NCBI GenBank assembly: GCA_014377145.1
Contig: JACMQE010000064.1
Coordinates: 1 to 9,326, forward strand
DNA length: 9,326 bases
Direction: 5' to 3'
Source: Glaciimonas sp.
GTDB taxonomy: Bacteria > Pseudomonadota > Gammaproteobacteria > Burkholderiales > Burkholderiaceae
Within the stretch, counting starts at the first letter, position 1, and each line of letters opens with the position of its first letter. A program made the position numbers and the translations under genes. The notes beneath the pieces are model-generated. The model was not told the origin of the DNA and ran no database searches. It saw only the letters and a program-made list of their open reading frames with translations. This document shows, piece by piece, positions 1 to 6,462 of this stretch.

Positions 1-316
1 CCAATGCAATCCCGGCTCCCGTTGTCCAGTGAAAAGGCTCACCAAAAATGAGCACCGAACACAGGGCAACGGTTGCCACTGCACCGGCAGTCAGTATTGG
101 ATGGGCCACATTTAGCGGCAAACGCGCCAAGGCGGCGGCGTAAAGCAGAAATGCCGCACCATAAAGCCCCAAACCCAGCCAGAAGGGCCAATTACTCAAC
201 GACGCCATGGGATCGCTGAGGGAAGGAAACTTTCGAGGCGGCATCATCGCCATCTTGACCAAGACGCTAGCGGAGGCATTGAAGACAATGCCGAGAATCA
301 AAATGAACCACTTCAT
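1..316 (-). CDS. SMR/EamA-like small membrane transporter, 5' part (runs off the left edge)
   Basis: The first 105 codons are present and the gene continues beyond position 1. The start ATG (316-314) overlaps the stop TGA of the upstream isomerase gene in an ATGA, so the start is well fixed and translation is probably coupled. The product begins MKWFILILGIVFNASASVLV, a membrane helix with a polar Asn followed by a Lys, as in the first helix of SMR-type transporters. Two more hydrophobic stretches follow (about residues 46-65 and 70-93). The segment from about 70 to 93 carries the P-I-L-T-A-G-A then F-G-E-P pattern typical of SMR/EamA single-domain proteins. Family members include drug exporters of the EmrE type and the ArnE/ArnF flippase subunits that move polyprenyl-phosphate-linked aminoarabinose across the inner membrane. 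Given its place behind a polyprenyl-type GT2 and sugar-modifying enzymes, a lipid-linked sugar flippase is the better guess than a drug pump. That assignment is inference. Confidence 0.8.
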   Translation of the reverse strand, partial: MKWFILILGIVFNASASVLVKMAMMPPRKFPSLSDPMASLSNWPFWLGLGLYGAAFLLYAAALARLPLNVAHPILTAGAVATVALCSVLIFGEPFHWTTGAGIAL

Positions 317-1149
317 ACTTTGAGACCAACCCTATCTTGACGGTAATGCAGAATTGCAACGTTAAGTGCACGTTCAATCGATTCAAGATGCGGTTCACTC
401 TTAGTCGCCAGCATCTCGATGGAAACAACGTGGTGGGGCAAATACTGCGCCAACCCAGTAAACATCTTAGCGTGGTCAGTTCCGCCATCACCCAGAGGCA
501 ACAGATCTGGCTCACTGGCATGAACGTGTCCGATGAGATTTACACATTTTTGCAGCACGGTTTCTGGGTCTTCACTGTTGATCATGAGCGCTCCAGTATC
601 AAACTGCATCAAAACTGCCGGGTGGGCAACCTGCTTCACCACCTGTGCGGTTTCAGCGCTGCTGGTCATAAAGTTGGCACCATAGCGAGTTGGGTTGGGT
701 TCAAGGCAAATCAGCACGTTGTAATGCTGTGCAACGTCTCCAAGACGTAGCAAAAAAGGAACGGCTATATCCATTGTTTGCTGATCACTCAACCCAGCAC
801 GGTCCCGGTTCTTTGGCGAGCCAAACACCAGTCGCTTGGCTCCCAAGCGTGCGCCTTTGCGGCAAACTGCCGCCAGGTGTTGCAACATAGCGTCTTGCGC
901 TTCCTGGGAGCCAAAAACATTCAAGCCGGTTGTTCCGAACAACAGCGCCTGCATACCCGTAATTTCGATATCACGCTGAGACCACCAAGTTTTGACGCGC
1001 GCAATGTCTATATCTGTCGCTATGGCGGGATTCGGGAAATATTTGCCTGGCGCGACATCAATTGCATCAATATCAAAGCTACGAAGCAAGGTGGCTACCG
1101 CCTCATCTTCAGCAAGATCCCAAGCTATGTTTGAAATAGCCAGCCTCAC
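313..1149 (-). CDS. Sugar phosphate isomerase/epimerase-like protein (TIM barrel, AP_endonuc_2 superfamily)
   Basis: I place the start at GTG 1149, giving 278 residues that begin MRLAISNIAW. The GTG shares a GTGA with the stop of the preceding gene. A longer reading from GTG 1161 (282 residues) is possible but extends further into the neighbour. The protein has the layout of the xylose isomerase-like TIM-barrel superfamily. Candidate metal or catalytic residues sit at the ends of successive strands: Glu in LEPNP (about residue 150), Asp in MQFDTGA (about 184), His and Glu in GHVHASEPD (about 208-213) and Glu in VSIEML (about 245). Superfamily members isomerise or epimerise sugars and keto-acids using a divalent cation, and the protein should be cytoplasmic. 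The substrate cannot be read from the sequence. It lies between an NAD-dependent enzyme and a small transporter, with overlapping junctions on both sides, so it probably contributes to making the sugar handled by this operon. Confidence 0.8.
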   Translation of the reverse strand: MRLAISNIAWDLAEDEAVATLLRSFDIDAIDVAPGKYFPNPAIATDIDIARVKTWWSQRDIEITGMQALLFGTTGLNVFGSQEAQDAMLQHLAAVCRKGARLGAKRLVFGSPKNRDRAGLSDQQTMDIAVPFLLRLGDVAQHYNVLICLEPNPTRYGANFMTSSAETAQVVKQVAHPAVLMQFDTGALMINSEDPETVLQKCVNLIGHVHASEPDLLPLGDGGTDHAKMFTGLAQYLPHHVVSIEMLATKSEPHLESIERALNVAILHYRQDRVGLKV

Positions 1150-1940
1150 GATTTCGTCCACGCATCGAACTTGATTGCAATCGGTTCAGACTGCGCGTAA
1201 GCCCTGACGGCTTGGATAGTTTCACGTGCGCTGTACTGGTAATGCCCTGCTGCCCCGAAAATTTGAGCATATTGGGTACGCATGTCATAAGTGGCCGGGG
1301 TATTGGCCAAGACTTGGTCGAAGACTTTGCCAAAACCACTTAGGGAAATATCTGCCACACTGATCGGCTCCGCGGTAAGGTGAACCAACTTTAATCCGGC
1401 TTTAAGCGCGGTTTGAATGTCGTAATACAGACTAACCATCGGGTAAAACTGAAAAACACCTCGACTCTCAATACAGTGGAGATTGTTGTCATTCAAGAAA
1501 TCGAAAATAACGTTTTTGCGTAGTCCTGGACCAACGAGACCAGGCAGGCGGACTATTAAATGGTTGGGGAAATGACTCGCTACAAACTTCTCGAGCAGGC
1601 GCCGGTGCAGGCCGTAGGCGTGAAGCCCGATCTCGTCAACCGGGGTTTCTTCATCAACGCCTATAGACTCTTTGAACACATCAACCGTACTGATCAAAAT
1701 AAACGTTTTGCAGTTAATGGTTTTAAGGTGTGCGATCAAGCCATCAATCTTTTGACGATCTGCCACGGGTTCCCGGTTGGCGATCCACTTTTGCGCAGGT
1801 GCGCCTGCGCAAACAACGGTATCAAACGATTGACCTGCAATATCGCCGATATTGGTTGAACGATAGAGCGATTCAAAAGGGGTTTGCTTTAAAAGGGTGT
1901 TCCCTACATAACCTGAAAATCCAATTAGTGCTTTAACCAT
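1146..1940 (-). CDS. NAD(P)-dependent epimerase/dehydratase-like oxidoreductase (atypical SDR)
   Basis: The 264-residue product begins MVKALIGFSGYVG. The GFSGYVG at residues 7-13 is a GxxGxxG dinucleotide-binding turn following the first strand. Other SDR-like landmarks are VVCAGAPA (about 42-49), an active-site-like Ser-Thr in ILISTVDVF (Ser84, Thr85), and RLPGLVGPGL (about 131-140), which matches the Arg-Pro region of extended SDRs. The catalytic YxxxK is represented by Tyr109-Gly-Leu-His-Arg113, so Lys is replaced by Arg. At 264 residues it is shorter than typical nucleotide-sugar epimerases (310-350), and the substrate-binding C-terminal part looks reduced. Start ATG 1940 has a good ribosome-binding site, AGGAG, six bases upstream, and a 25-base gap separates it from the FAD enzyme gene. 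Its stop overlaps the next gene in GTGA. It probably reduces or oxidises a sugar or sugar-derived intermediate; the substrate is unknown. Confidence 0.8.
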   Translation of the reverse strand: MVKALIGFSGYVGNTLLKQTPFESLYRSTNIGDIAGQSFDTVVCAGAPAQKWIANREPVADRQKIDGLIAHLKTINCKTFILISTVDVFKESIGVDEETPVDEIGLHAYGLHRRLLEKFVASHFPNHLIVRLPGLVGPGLRKNVIFDFLNDNNLHCIESRGVFQFYPMVSLYYDIQTALKAGLKLVHLTAEPISVADISLSGFGKVFDQVLANTPATYDMRTQYAQIFGAAGHYQYSARETIQAVRAYAQSEPIAIKFDAWTKS

Positions 1941-1945
1941 TTATT

Positions 1946-1951
1946 ACTCCT
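1946..1951 (-). promoter_or_regulatory. Ribosome-binding site for the NAD-dependent oxidoreductase
   Basis: Reads AGGAGT on the minus strand, close to the ATG at 1940. It is the clearest Shine-Dalgarno sequence in the left half of the window and fits one of the few non-overlapping gene junctions (25 bases). Independent initiation is therefore likely here, unlike at the coupled junctions. Confidence 0.75.
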
Positions 1952-1965
1952 ATTCCGATGTGCTT

Positions 1966-3105
1966 TTAAATTCCGGTGCCCAGAAATTTTTCTGCATCTA
2001 ACTTTTCAAGAACATCATATATATTGTCTATCTTTCCACCCAATATGGAATAACAGCCCGGCAGCTCCGGATGCTTTTCAAACAAAATCGGGCGACCATC
2101 ATCGCCCTCGTTTTTCACCAAAATGGTTTTTACCTCGAATAACGAGTCCACGTATTTGGCTTCCTGCACCGATGGTATATAGCGCCTAACATCCCTGACC
2201 ATACGATCGACACGTGTTGCACGTTCATATTCATTGAGTTTTTTGTAAGGGTCGATGCCTTGCTCATCGTTCCAATGAAGATGCGGGGTGTAGCGCACAT
2301 GTGACAGCGTATGCAGCCCACGAGCGGGGAATGGCATCATTGAAAAAAATGGTCCGTCCATCACCGTAATGCCTAAGCCCGCAAGGGCAGGCGGAACGTG
2401 CATCAGTGCCATTTCAGTAATTTCTTGCTTAAGGCCAGTTCGGGTGCCGGGGAAATCCCCCTTGAATTGATTGAGCCCGCTATAGGTGCAATTAAATACG
2501 TAGCGGCAGTTGAGCAACTTATCAGGTCCCTGTTCAGGTTTTATGGCGACCTGCAATATATGGTTTGGCCCGTTTGAGATTTCCGTTACACGCGCTTGCA
2601 TGCGAATCTGCACGCCACATTCTTTCAACTCACGCGCAGCCCAACTTGCCAGTTTCGTGGAATCAAAAGCATATTCTTCAACCAGAAATACATCCTCAAT
2701 CAAGCGCGGTTCAAACAATGCCCGCAACGCCGGTTCTGCGGGTTGAACCCTGGCCCCAATCTCCCGACAGAAGCGCTCAAACTGTTTAGCCGTGACCTTG
2801 GAATTACGGCGTGCAATCGCATAAAGTTTCGTGAAATCTTGCTTTACAGCATCCGGCCAATCGCGCACAAAGCGCGGCAGGTTAACGCGACTGCGGTAAG
2901 CCGTCGTAAAGCTACGTGGATAGTGATAGCCGTTATGTACGCGGGCCTGGTTGTTATAGGAGGCACGTGTGAGCAGCGCCGACTCACGCTCTACCAGAAC
3001 TATGCGCTTAAGGCCACGCTGTTTGGCCAAGTAAATGGCAATAGCGGCACCATAAAAACCGCCTCCAATAATGACAGCATCTTGATTTAATTCTGCCGCC
3101 GACAT
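1966..3105 (-). CDS. FAD-dependent oxidoreductase (DAO/glycine oxidase-like fold)
   Basis: I choose the ATG at 3105 (379 residues, MSAAELNQDAVIIGGG...). It overlaps the previous stop by one base in TGATG. A TTG three bases upstream would add one residue. Residues about 10-19 form the Rossmann GxGxxG motif (VIIGGGFYG), and the strand ending VLVERE supplies the acidic residue (about Glu39) that normally binds the FAD ribose. Next comes NNQARVHNGYHYPRS (about 51-65), the position where DAO-family enzymes contact the flavin. The C-terminal SILGGKIDNIYD (about 351-362) resembles the second FAD-contacting glycine segment of this family. There is no signal peptide, so it should be cytoplasmic. DAO-family enzymes oxidise amines, amino acids, glycerol phosphate or hydroxy acids. 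In this operon, oxidation of a sugar or lipid-linked sugar is plausible, but that is inference from the context. Confidence 0.85.
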   Translation of the reverse strand: MSAAELNQDAVIIGGGFYGAAIAIYLAKQRGLKRIVLVERESALLTRASYNNQARVHNGYHYPRSFTTAYRSRVNLPRFVRDWPDAVKQDFTKLYAIARRNSKVTAKQFERFCREIGARVQPAEPALRALFEPRLIEDVFLVEEYAFDSTKLASWAARELKECGVQIRMQARVTEISNGPNHILQVAIKPEQGPDKLLNCRYVFNCTYSGLNQFKGDFPGTRTGLKQEITEMALMHVPPALAGLGITVMDGPFFSMMPFPARGLHTLSHVRYTPHLHWNDEQGIDPYKKLNEYERATRVDRMVRDVRRYIPSVQEAKYVDSLFEVKTILVKNEGDDGRPILFEKHPELPGCYSILGGKIDNIYDVLEKLDAEKFLGTGI

Positions 3106-4130
3106 CAAGCAACTCGATCAGGGGACGTTCTTGGTGTTTCCCTTGGCATTGACGCCACTACTTCGATATTCAGCTTTTCATGGCGGGTCATTCTGGCGCT
3201 GGTGAACTCTTGCCCCACATGGTAAAGCGGCCCCTCATTTTGAAGGCTGACCATATTCAGAATGTATTCACCAAGCACCAAAAGTACGAGTGAGATAAGA
3301 AAAAACATGCCGGATTGCTGAAGAGACAAACTAATCCAGCCAGGTGCTACATCAACCTTAAAGAATCCGACGGCAACAACGTAAATTGAGTACAAAAGGT
3401 TAGCCACAGCACCAAACAAAGAAAGTGAGGTGACAAGACGCATTGGTGCGCGGGTTGTGGAAACCAGCAAGCGCATACCCCGGTCAATGCTTTCGCCCAA
3501 GTGCTTGGTGTGCTTAATTCTTGGCATTGCACTGTAGTTGAGATTGGCGCGTGCGAATCCTCCGGTTGCGGGTAGATGACGATAGGTCATCGACGGCTGA
3601 GGATGCTGAAGAATAAAATTAATAACGCGCTTGCTTAACACGCGATACTGCGGAGCTTCATTAGCCAGGTGAATGCCGTTGAACCACTTGTACAGCAAGT
3701 TAAATATTGCATAAGCACCACGATAGGCGAAACTCTGCGTTGATTTTTGCGCATTGCTGGCGAATACCACATCCGCACCGCTGACCGCCTTGTCAAGCAT
3801 TTCTGGCAGAAAGCTGATGTCGTCCGTCAAAGGGTCAATGACGGCAACGAAGTCACCCAGAGCATTTTCCAGCCCCACCCATGATGCAGTATCTGAGTCG
3901 ACTTCTTTGGTCAGCGCATAAACTTGTAAGTTGGGTTGTCCACCTTCATCTGTTAGTTTTCTTAGTGTGGCAACGCTGTCGTCAATAGAAGCGTTATCAA
4001 CGATGATCAATTCATAATCACTGACGAGCGGACTGATAGCATCGGTTATGCCAGCAAGTATTAAATGAAGTTCGTTTGACTGGTTGCGAACAACCAGCAC
4101 AACGGATAAGAAAATGGGGAAGTTAATCAT
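3105..4130 (-). CDS. GT2 glycosyltransferase, polyprenyl-phosphate type with two C-terminal membrane helices
   Basis: The 341-residue product has an N-terminal GT-A domain: a hydrophobic strand LSVVLVVRNQSNE (8-20), ELIIVDNASIDDS (40-52) with nucleotide-binding Asp45, and the metal-site region VAVIDPLTDD (95-104). The canonical DxD of DPM1/GtrB-type enzymes is represented by Asp99, Asp103 and Asp104 rather than a simple DxD. Two strong membrane helices (about 232-256 and 270-293) and a short cytoplasmic tail follow. This is the layout of GtrB/ArnC/DPM1-type enzymes, which transfer a sugar from a nucleotide donor to undecaprenyl phosphate on the cytoplasmic face of the inner membrane. ATG 4130 lies 31 bases after the preceding stop with only a weak ribosome-binding site. 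The stop overlaps the FAD enzyme start. The sugar is unknown. Confidence 0.85.
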   Translation of the reverse strand: MINFPIFLSVVLVVRNQSNELHLILAGITDAISPLVSDYELIIVDNASIDDSVATLRKLTDEGGQPNLQVYALTKEVDSDTASWVGLENALGDFVAVIDPLTDDISFLPEMLDKAVSGADVVFASNAQKSTQSFAYRGAYAIFNLLYKWFNGIHLANEAPQYRVLSKRVINFILQHPQPSMTYRHLPATGGFARANLNYSAMPRIKHTKHLGESIDRGMRLLVSTTRAPMRLVTSLSLFGAVANLLYSIYVVAVGFFKVDVAPGWISLSLQQSGMFFLISLVLLVLGEYILNMVSLQNEGPLYHVGQEFTSARMTRHEKLNIEVVASMPRETPRTSPDRVA

Positions 4131-4161
4131 TTATAGTGAGCTTCACATAAAATATAAAGGC

Positions 4162-6462
4162 CTATTTAACTTGTAAGCCACTGTCAGGGATAGCTTGAAA
4201 TTCTCTGTGAGTTATTTCAATCACATCCGATGACGAAAGATTTTTTTGCTTCAGCCAATTGCCATCAGGAATCCATGAGCGTGAACCATCTGACACATAA
4301 AACCAACCATCTTCTCTCCCGCGACCAGCTGGTATCTGCTTGATCAGCTTCAAGTCATATTTATGCGCCAGATCAGAAAATTGTGAGGGCAACTGGTGTT
4401 GAGATTCGTCATAGAAAGTAGAAGCTGTTGATCCTCGTCTCCCAAGCTTGGTTGCAAATACATATTCAGCTGGCAAATAAACAACCAAAGGTTCTGGATG
4501 CATAGCTATCTTATAACGAATTCCGTTTGGCCCTACCAAACCGCCCGTGTCATAAGAATTTTTTACTTCATCTTGAAATGTCGCCTTTGGTAGGTAATTA
4601 AATCGTGGCATGGTAAATTCAAATAAAAACACACCACTACCAGCATATAAACCAAAAAGCACTCCAGCCAAAGAGTTAGCGATAGATCTCCGATATTTAT
4701 ATTTATCAACACGGAATCCTGCGGATAATGTGAATGCAATTATTAAACAAACAAATAAACCCATGCCATAAAAATAACGATCAGGAAATGTACTTCGATA
4801 ACTATCAATCATGAATGTTAATTGTGGACGAGATTTTATCGTAATCAAAGCACCTGCCAGCAAAACAAAAGCTGCACATGCGAGCACGCCTTTTTCGCGC
4901 CCCCCATTCTTTGTCAGATATATTATAATAATGATGCAAAATATAAGTAATAAACTACTTCCCAAATTATTAAAATTCAAGTAAAAAGGAAAAATTATTG
5001 GATACAACAGAGTTCTAGAAATGACCACCTCTATTATATTTGATGAATTAATATCGCCTCCCATAGGTGAAACTGATGTTAATATTCGCAACAGCATCCA
5101 TGAACCCGTAAAGAACAGAAACACCAATAGTGTTAAAGCACTTTTTGATCCGAAGCTTTGAAGGCATCTATTTACCCACGTAAAATTTTTGGGCCGGCCA
5201 CTTACCTGCCAGTGATGCCAAATATCCGCTCCCAAAGCTACGCAGATCAACGGATAACATAATGGATTTGTATTTGCACATAGAAAAATCATTGCATCAG
5301 TTGCAATAATTTGTGTTATCGATCTGGTGCGCAAGGAATAGCGCCGATAAACGAGCAAGCAAAAACACAAATAAAGAAACACATACCCGACATTACTTAG
5401 TCTCCCTAATACCTCATACGAGCTGTCCCCTAACGGTACCAGTAAAGTCAATAACCAAAGTATCAGGCGCGCTTCGATGCGCAACACGCTTCGCAGCAAA
5501 ACGACTGGAGCCGCAGCAATCGTTGCGTAAAACAACATAGAAATTAATGAAACGAAGTGCGGCAAATATGTCAAATTTTGACCAAAAAAAGCAGCATTCA
5601 ACGCATGCGCGAAAGAAAGTAATAATATGTTACCGAATACAAAATAGTCATTTGAATCTCTAGCGTTGAATAGCATATCAAAGAAACCACGATTGATAAG
5701 CCCAGCGCTCCAAGAGCCATCCTCAGCGTAAAGTACGGGAGTAAAAATGGAGTGCGCATTGCGGAGGTAGAGAATGATCAGGCCCACGGCGAGGAAACCC
5801 ATCCATTGGGCCAGGCCAGGTTCCCGCGTGGGCTCACTGGGCTCATCCCGTGCGAAAGGAAAATTGCCACTCAAACCGTACATGATCATTAAAAAAGCAA
5901 TGATCAGGGCAAGCTTACCTGTCGCAATCCGTAACAAGGATACAAGTGAAAAGGGCGTTTTTAGAATAATTTCATGAACATTGGGAAAGACGCCAAAAGG
6001 ATCGTCGGCACCTCTGGTGGGAGCGATAACTACCTCACCCTTTTGTGTCCCGATCTGGTCAAGTTGATTAATCGTGACGAATTTACTTTCGCTAATGTTG
6101 CGGATGCCAGTGCCAGAGATGATTTTCAGGTTCTTTATTGTGACCCTGCCGCCCGCTTCAACCAGCGGCTTAAATCCAATCAAATCGTATTGCCCAGCGC
6201 TCAATGGATAACTGGCGGTCTGGCTGGTGTTAACCTGGGGGAAATTCACAACCCAGCCCGGGTCTGCGATCTGACCATCCTTCGTATAAAGGACTTTCAG
6301 TATTCCCGGCTGCGTGCTCCTTGCATCGAAGACAAGCAAACCAGAAGGTTCGTTTCGCAATTCGCCATAGGAAATTCCGAGTACACAAATCACTAACCCC
6401 AGCAGAAAAGCTAGCCAAGGGCGGATGTCGGTTTTCACACTTTTAAATACTGAGAATCTCAC
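4162..6462 (-). CDS. Large polytopic membrane protein, probable GT-C-type glycosyltransferase with a C-terminal extracytoplasmic domain
   Basis: The 766-residue product starts at GTG 6462, which shares a GTGA with the end of the methyltransferase pseudogene. By eye it contains a first membrane helix (16-33); a soluble, strand-rich domain (about 36-170); a second helix (about 173-197); a short polar linker; then roughly ten or more further helices to about residue 625; and finally a soluble tail. The loop after the third helix contains LYAEDGSW (244-251), an acidic E-D pair in the position where GT-C enzymes keep catalytic or metal-binding acidic residues. GT-C proteins use polyprenyl-phosphate sugars on the periplasmic side, which fits the GT2 gene immediately downstream. 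A Wzy-like polymerase is the main alternative. The last 69 residues (698-766) match the C-terminal domain of the nearby lipoprotein. The middle of the gene is far more AT-rich than its neighbours. Confidence is high that this is a real gene and moderate for the GT-C assignment. Confidence 0.7.
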   Translation of the reverse strand: MRFSVFKSVKTDIRPWLAFLLGLVICVLGISYGELRNEPSGLLVFDARSTQPGILKVLYTKDGQIADPGWVVNFPQVNTSQTASYPLSAGQYDLIGFKPLVEAGGRVTIKNLKIISGTGIRNISESKFVTINQLDQIGTQKGEVVIAPTRGADDPFGVFPNVHEIILKTPFSLVSLLRIATGKLALIIAFLMIMYGLSGNFPFARDEPSEPTREPGLAQWMGFLAVGLIILYLRNAHSIFTPVLYAEDGSWSAGLINRGFFDMLFNARDSNDYFVFGNILLLSFAHALNAAFFGQNLTYLPHFVSLISMLFYATIAAAPVVLLRSVLRIEARLILWLLTLLVPLGDSSYEVLGRLSNVGYVFLYLCFCLLVYRRYSLRTRSITQIIATDAMIFLCANTNPLCYPLICVALGADIWHHWQVSGRPKNFTWVNRCLQSFGSKSALTLLVFLFFTGSWMLLRILTSVSPMGGDINSSNIIEVVISRTLLYPIIFPFYLNFNNLGSSLLLIFCIIIIIYLTKNGGREKGVLACAAFVLLAGALITIKSRPQLTFMIDSYRSTFPDRYFYGMGLFVCLIIAFTLSAGFRVDKYKYRRSIANSLAGVLFGLYAGSGVFLFEFTMPRFNYLPKATFQDEVKNSYDTGGLVGPNGIRYKIAMHPEPLVVYLPAEYVFATKLGRRGSTASTFYDESQHQLPSQFSDLAHKYDLKLIKQIPAGRGREDGWFYVSDGSRSWIPDGNWLKQKNLSSSDVIEITHREFQAIPDSGLQVK
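4165..4371 (-). repeat. Shared 69-residue domain, copy 2 (C-terminus of the membrane protein)
   Basis: This encodes residues 698-766 of the 766-residue protein. It aligns without gaps to the last 69 residues of the lipoprotein at 7547-7753, with 29 identities by hand count. Conserved landmarks are the DGW, the V..G.RSWI.DG.WL core and the closing F.AIP. DNA similarity is also visible: 21 of 23 bases match between 4253-4275 and 7635-7657. The two copies are in direct orientation, offset by 3,382 bases. Confidence 0.85.

Noticed and set aside
1149..1161. A longer start (GTG 1161) for the isomerase gene
   Set aside because: It only adds M-D-E-I in front of the natural-looking MRLAISN start and extends the overlap. 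The GTG at 1149 makes the GTGA overlap seen elsewhere in the operon.
2596..3090. A 164-codon plus-strand open frame opposite the FAD enzyme gene
   Set aside because: It is antisense to a gene with clear FAD-binding motifs, has no recognisable domain or ribosome-binding site, and looks like a codon-usage shadow. The same applies to plus-strand frames at 337-750, 778-1134, 5974-6396 and 8894-9211.
1966..3105. Direct homology of the FAD enzyme to DprE1
   Set aside because: The N-terminal GxGxxG Rossmann motif and following segments are those of the DAO superfamily, not the VAO/PCMH FAD-binding domain of DprE1. Only an analogy of role is proposed.
4136..4146. Small inverted repeat GTGA-GCT-TCAC in the gap before the GT2 gene
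   Set aside because: The arms are only four bases and no T-run follows, so it is not a credible terminator or operator.
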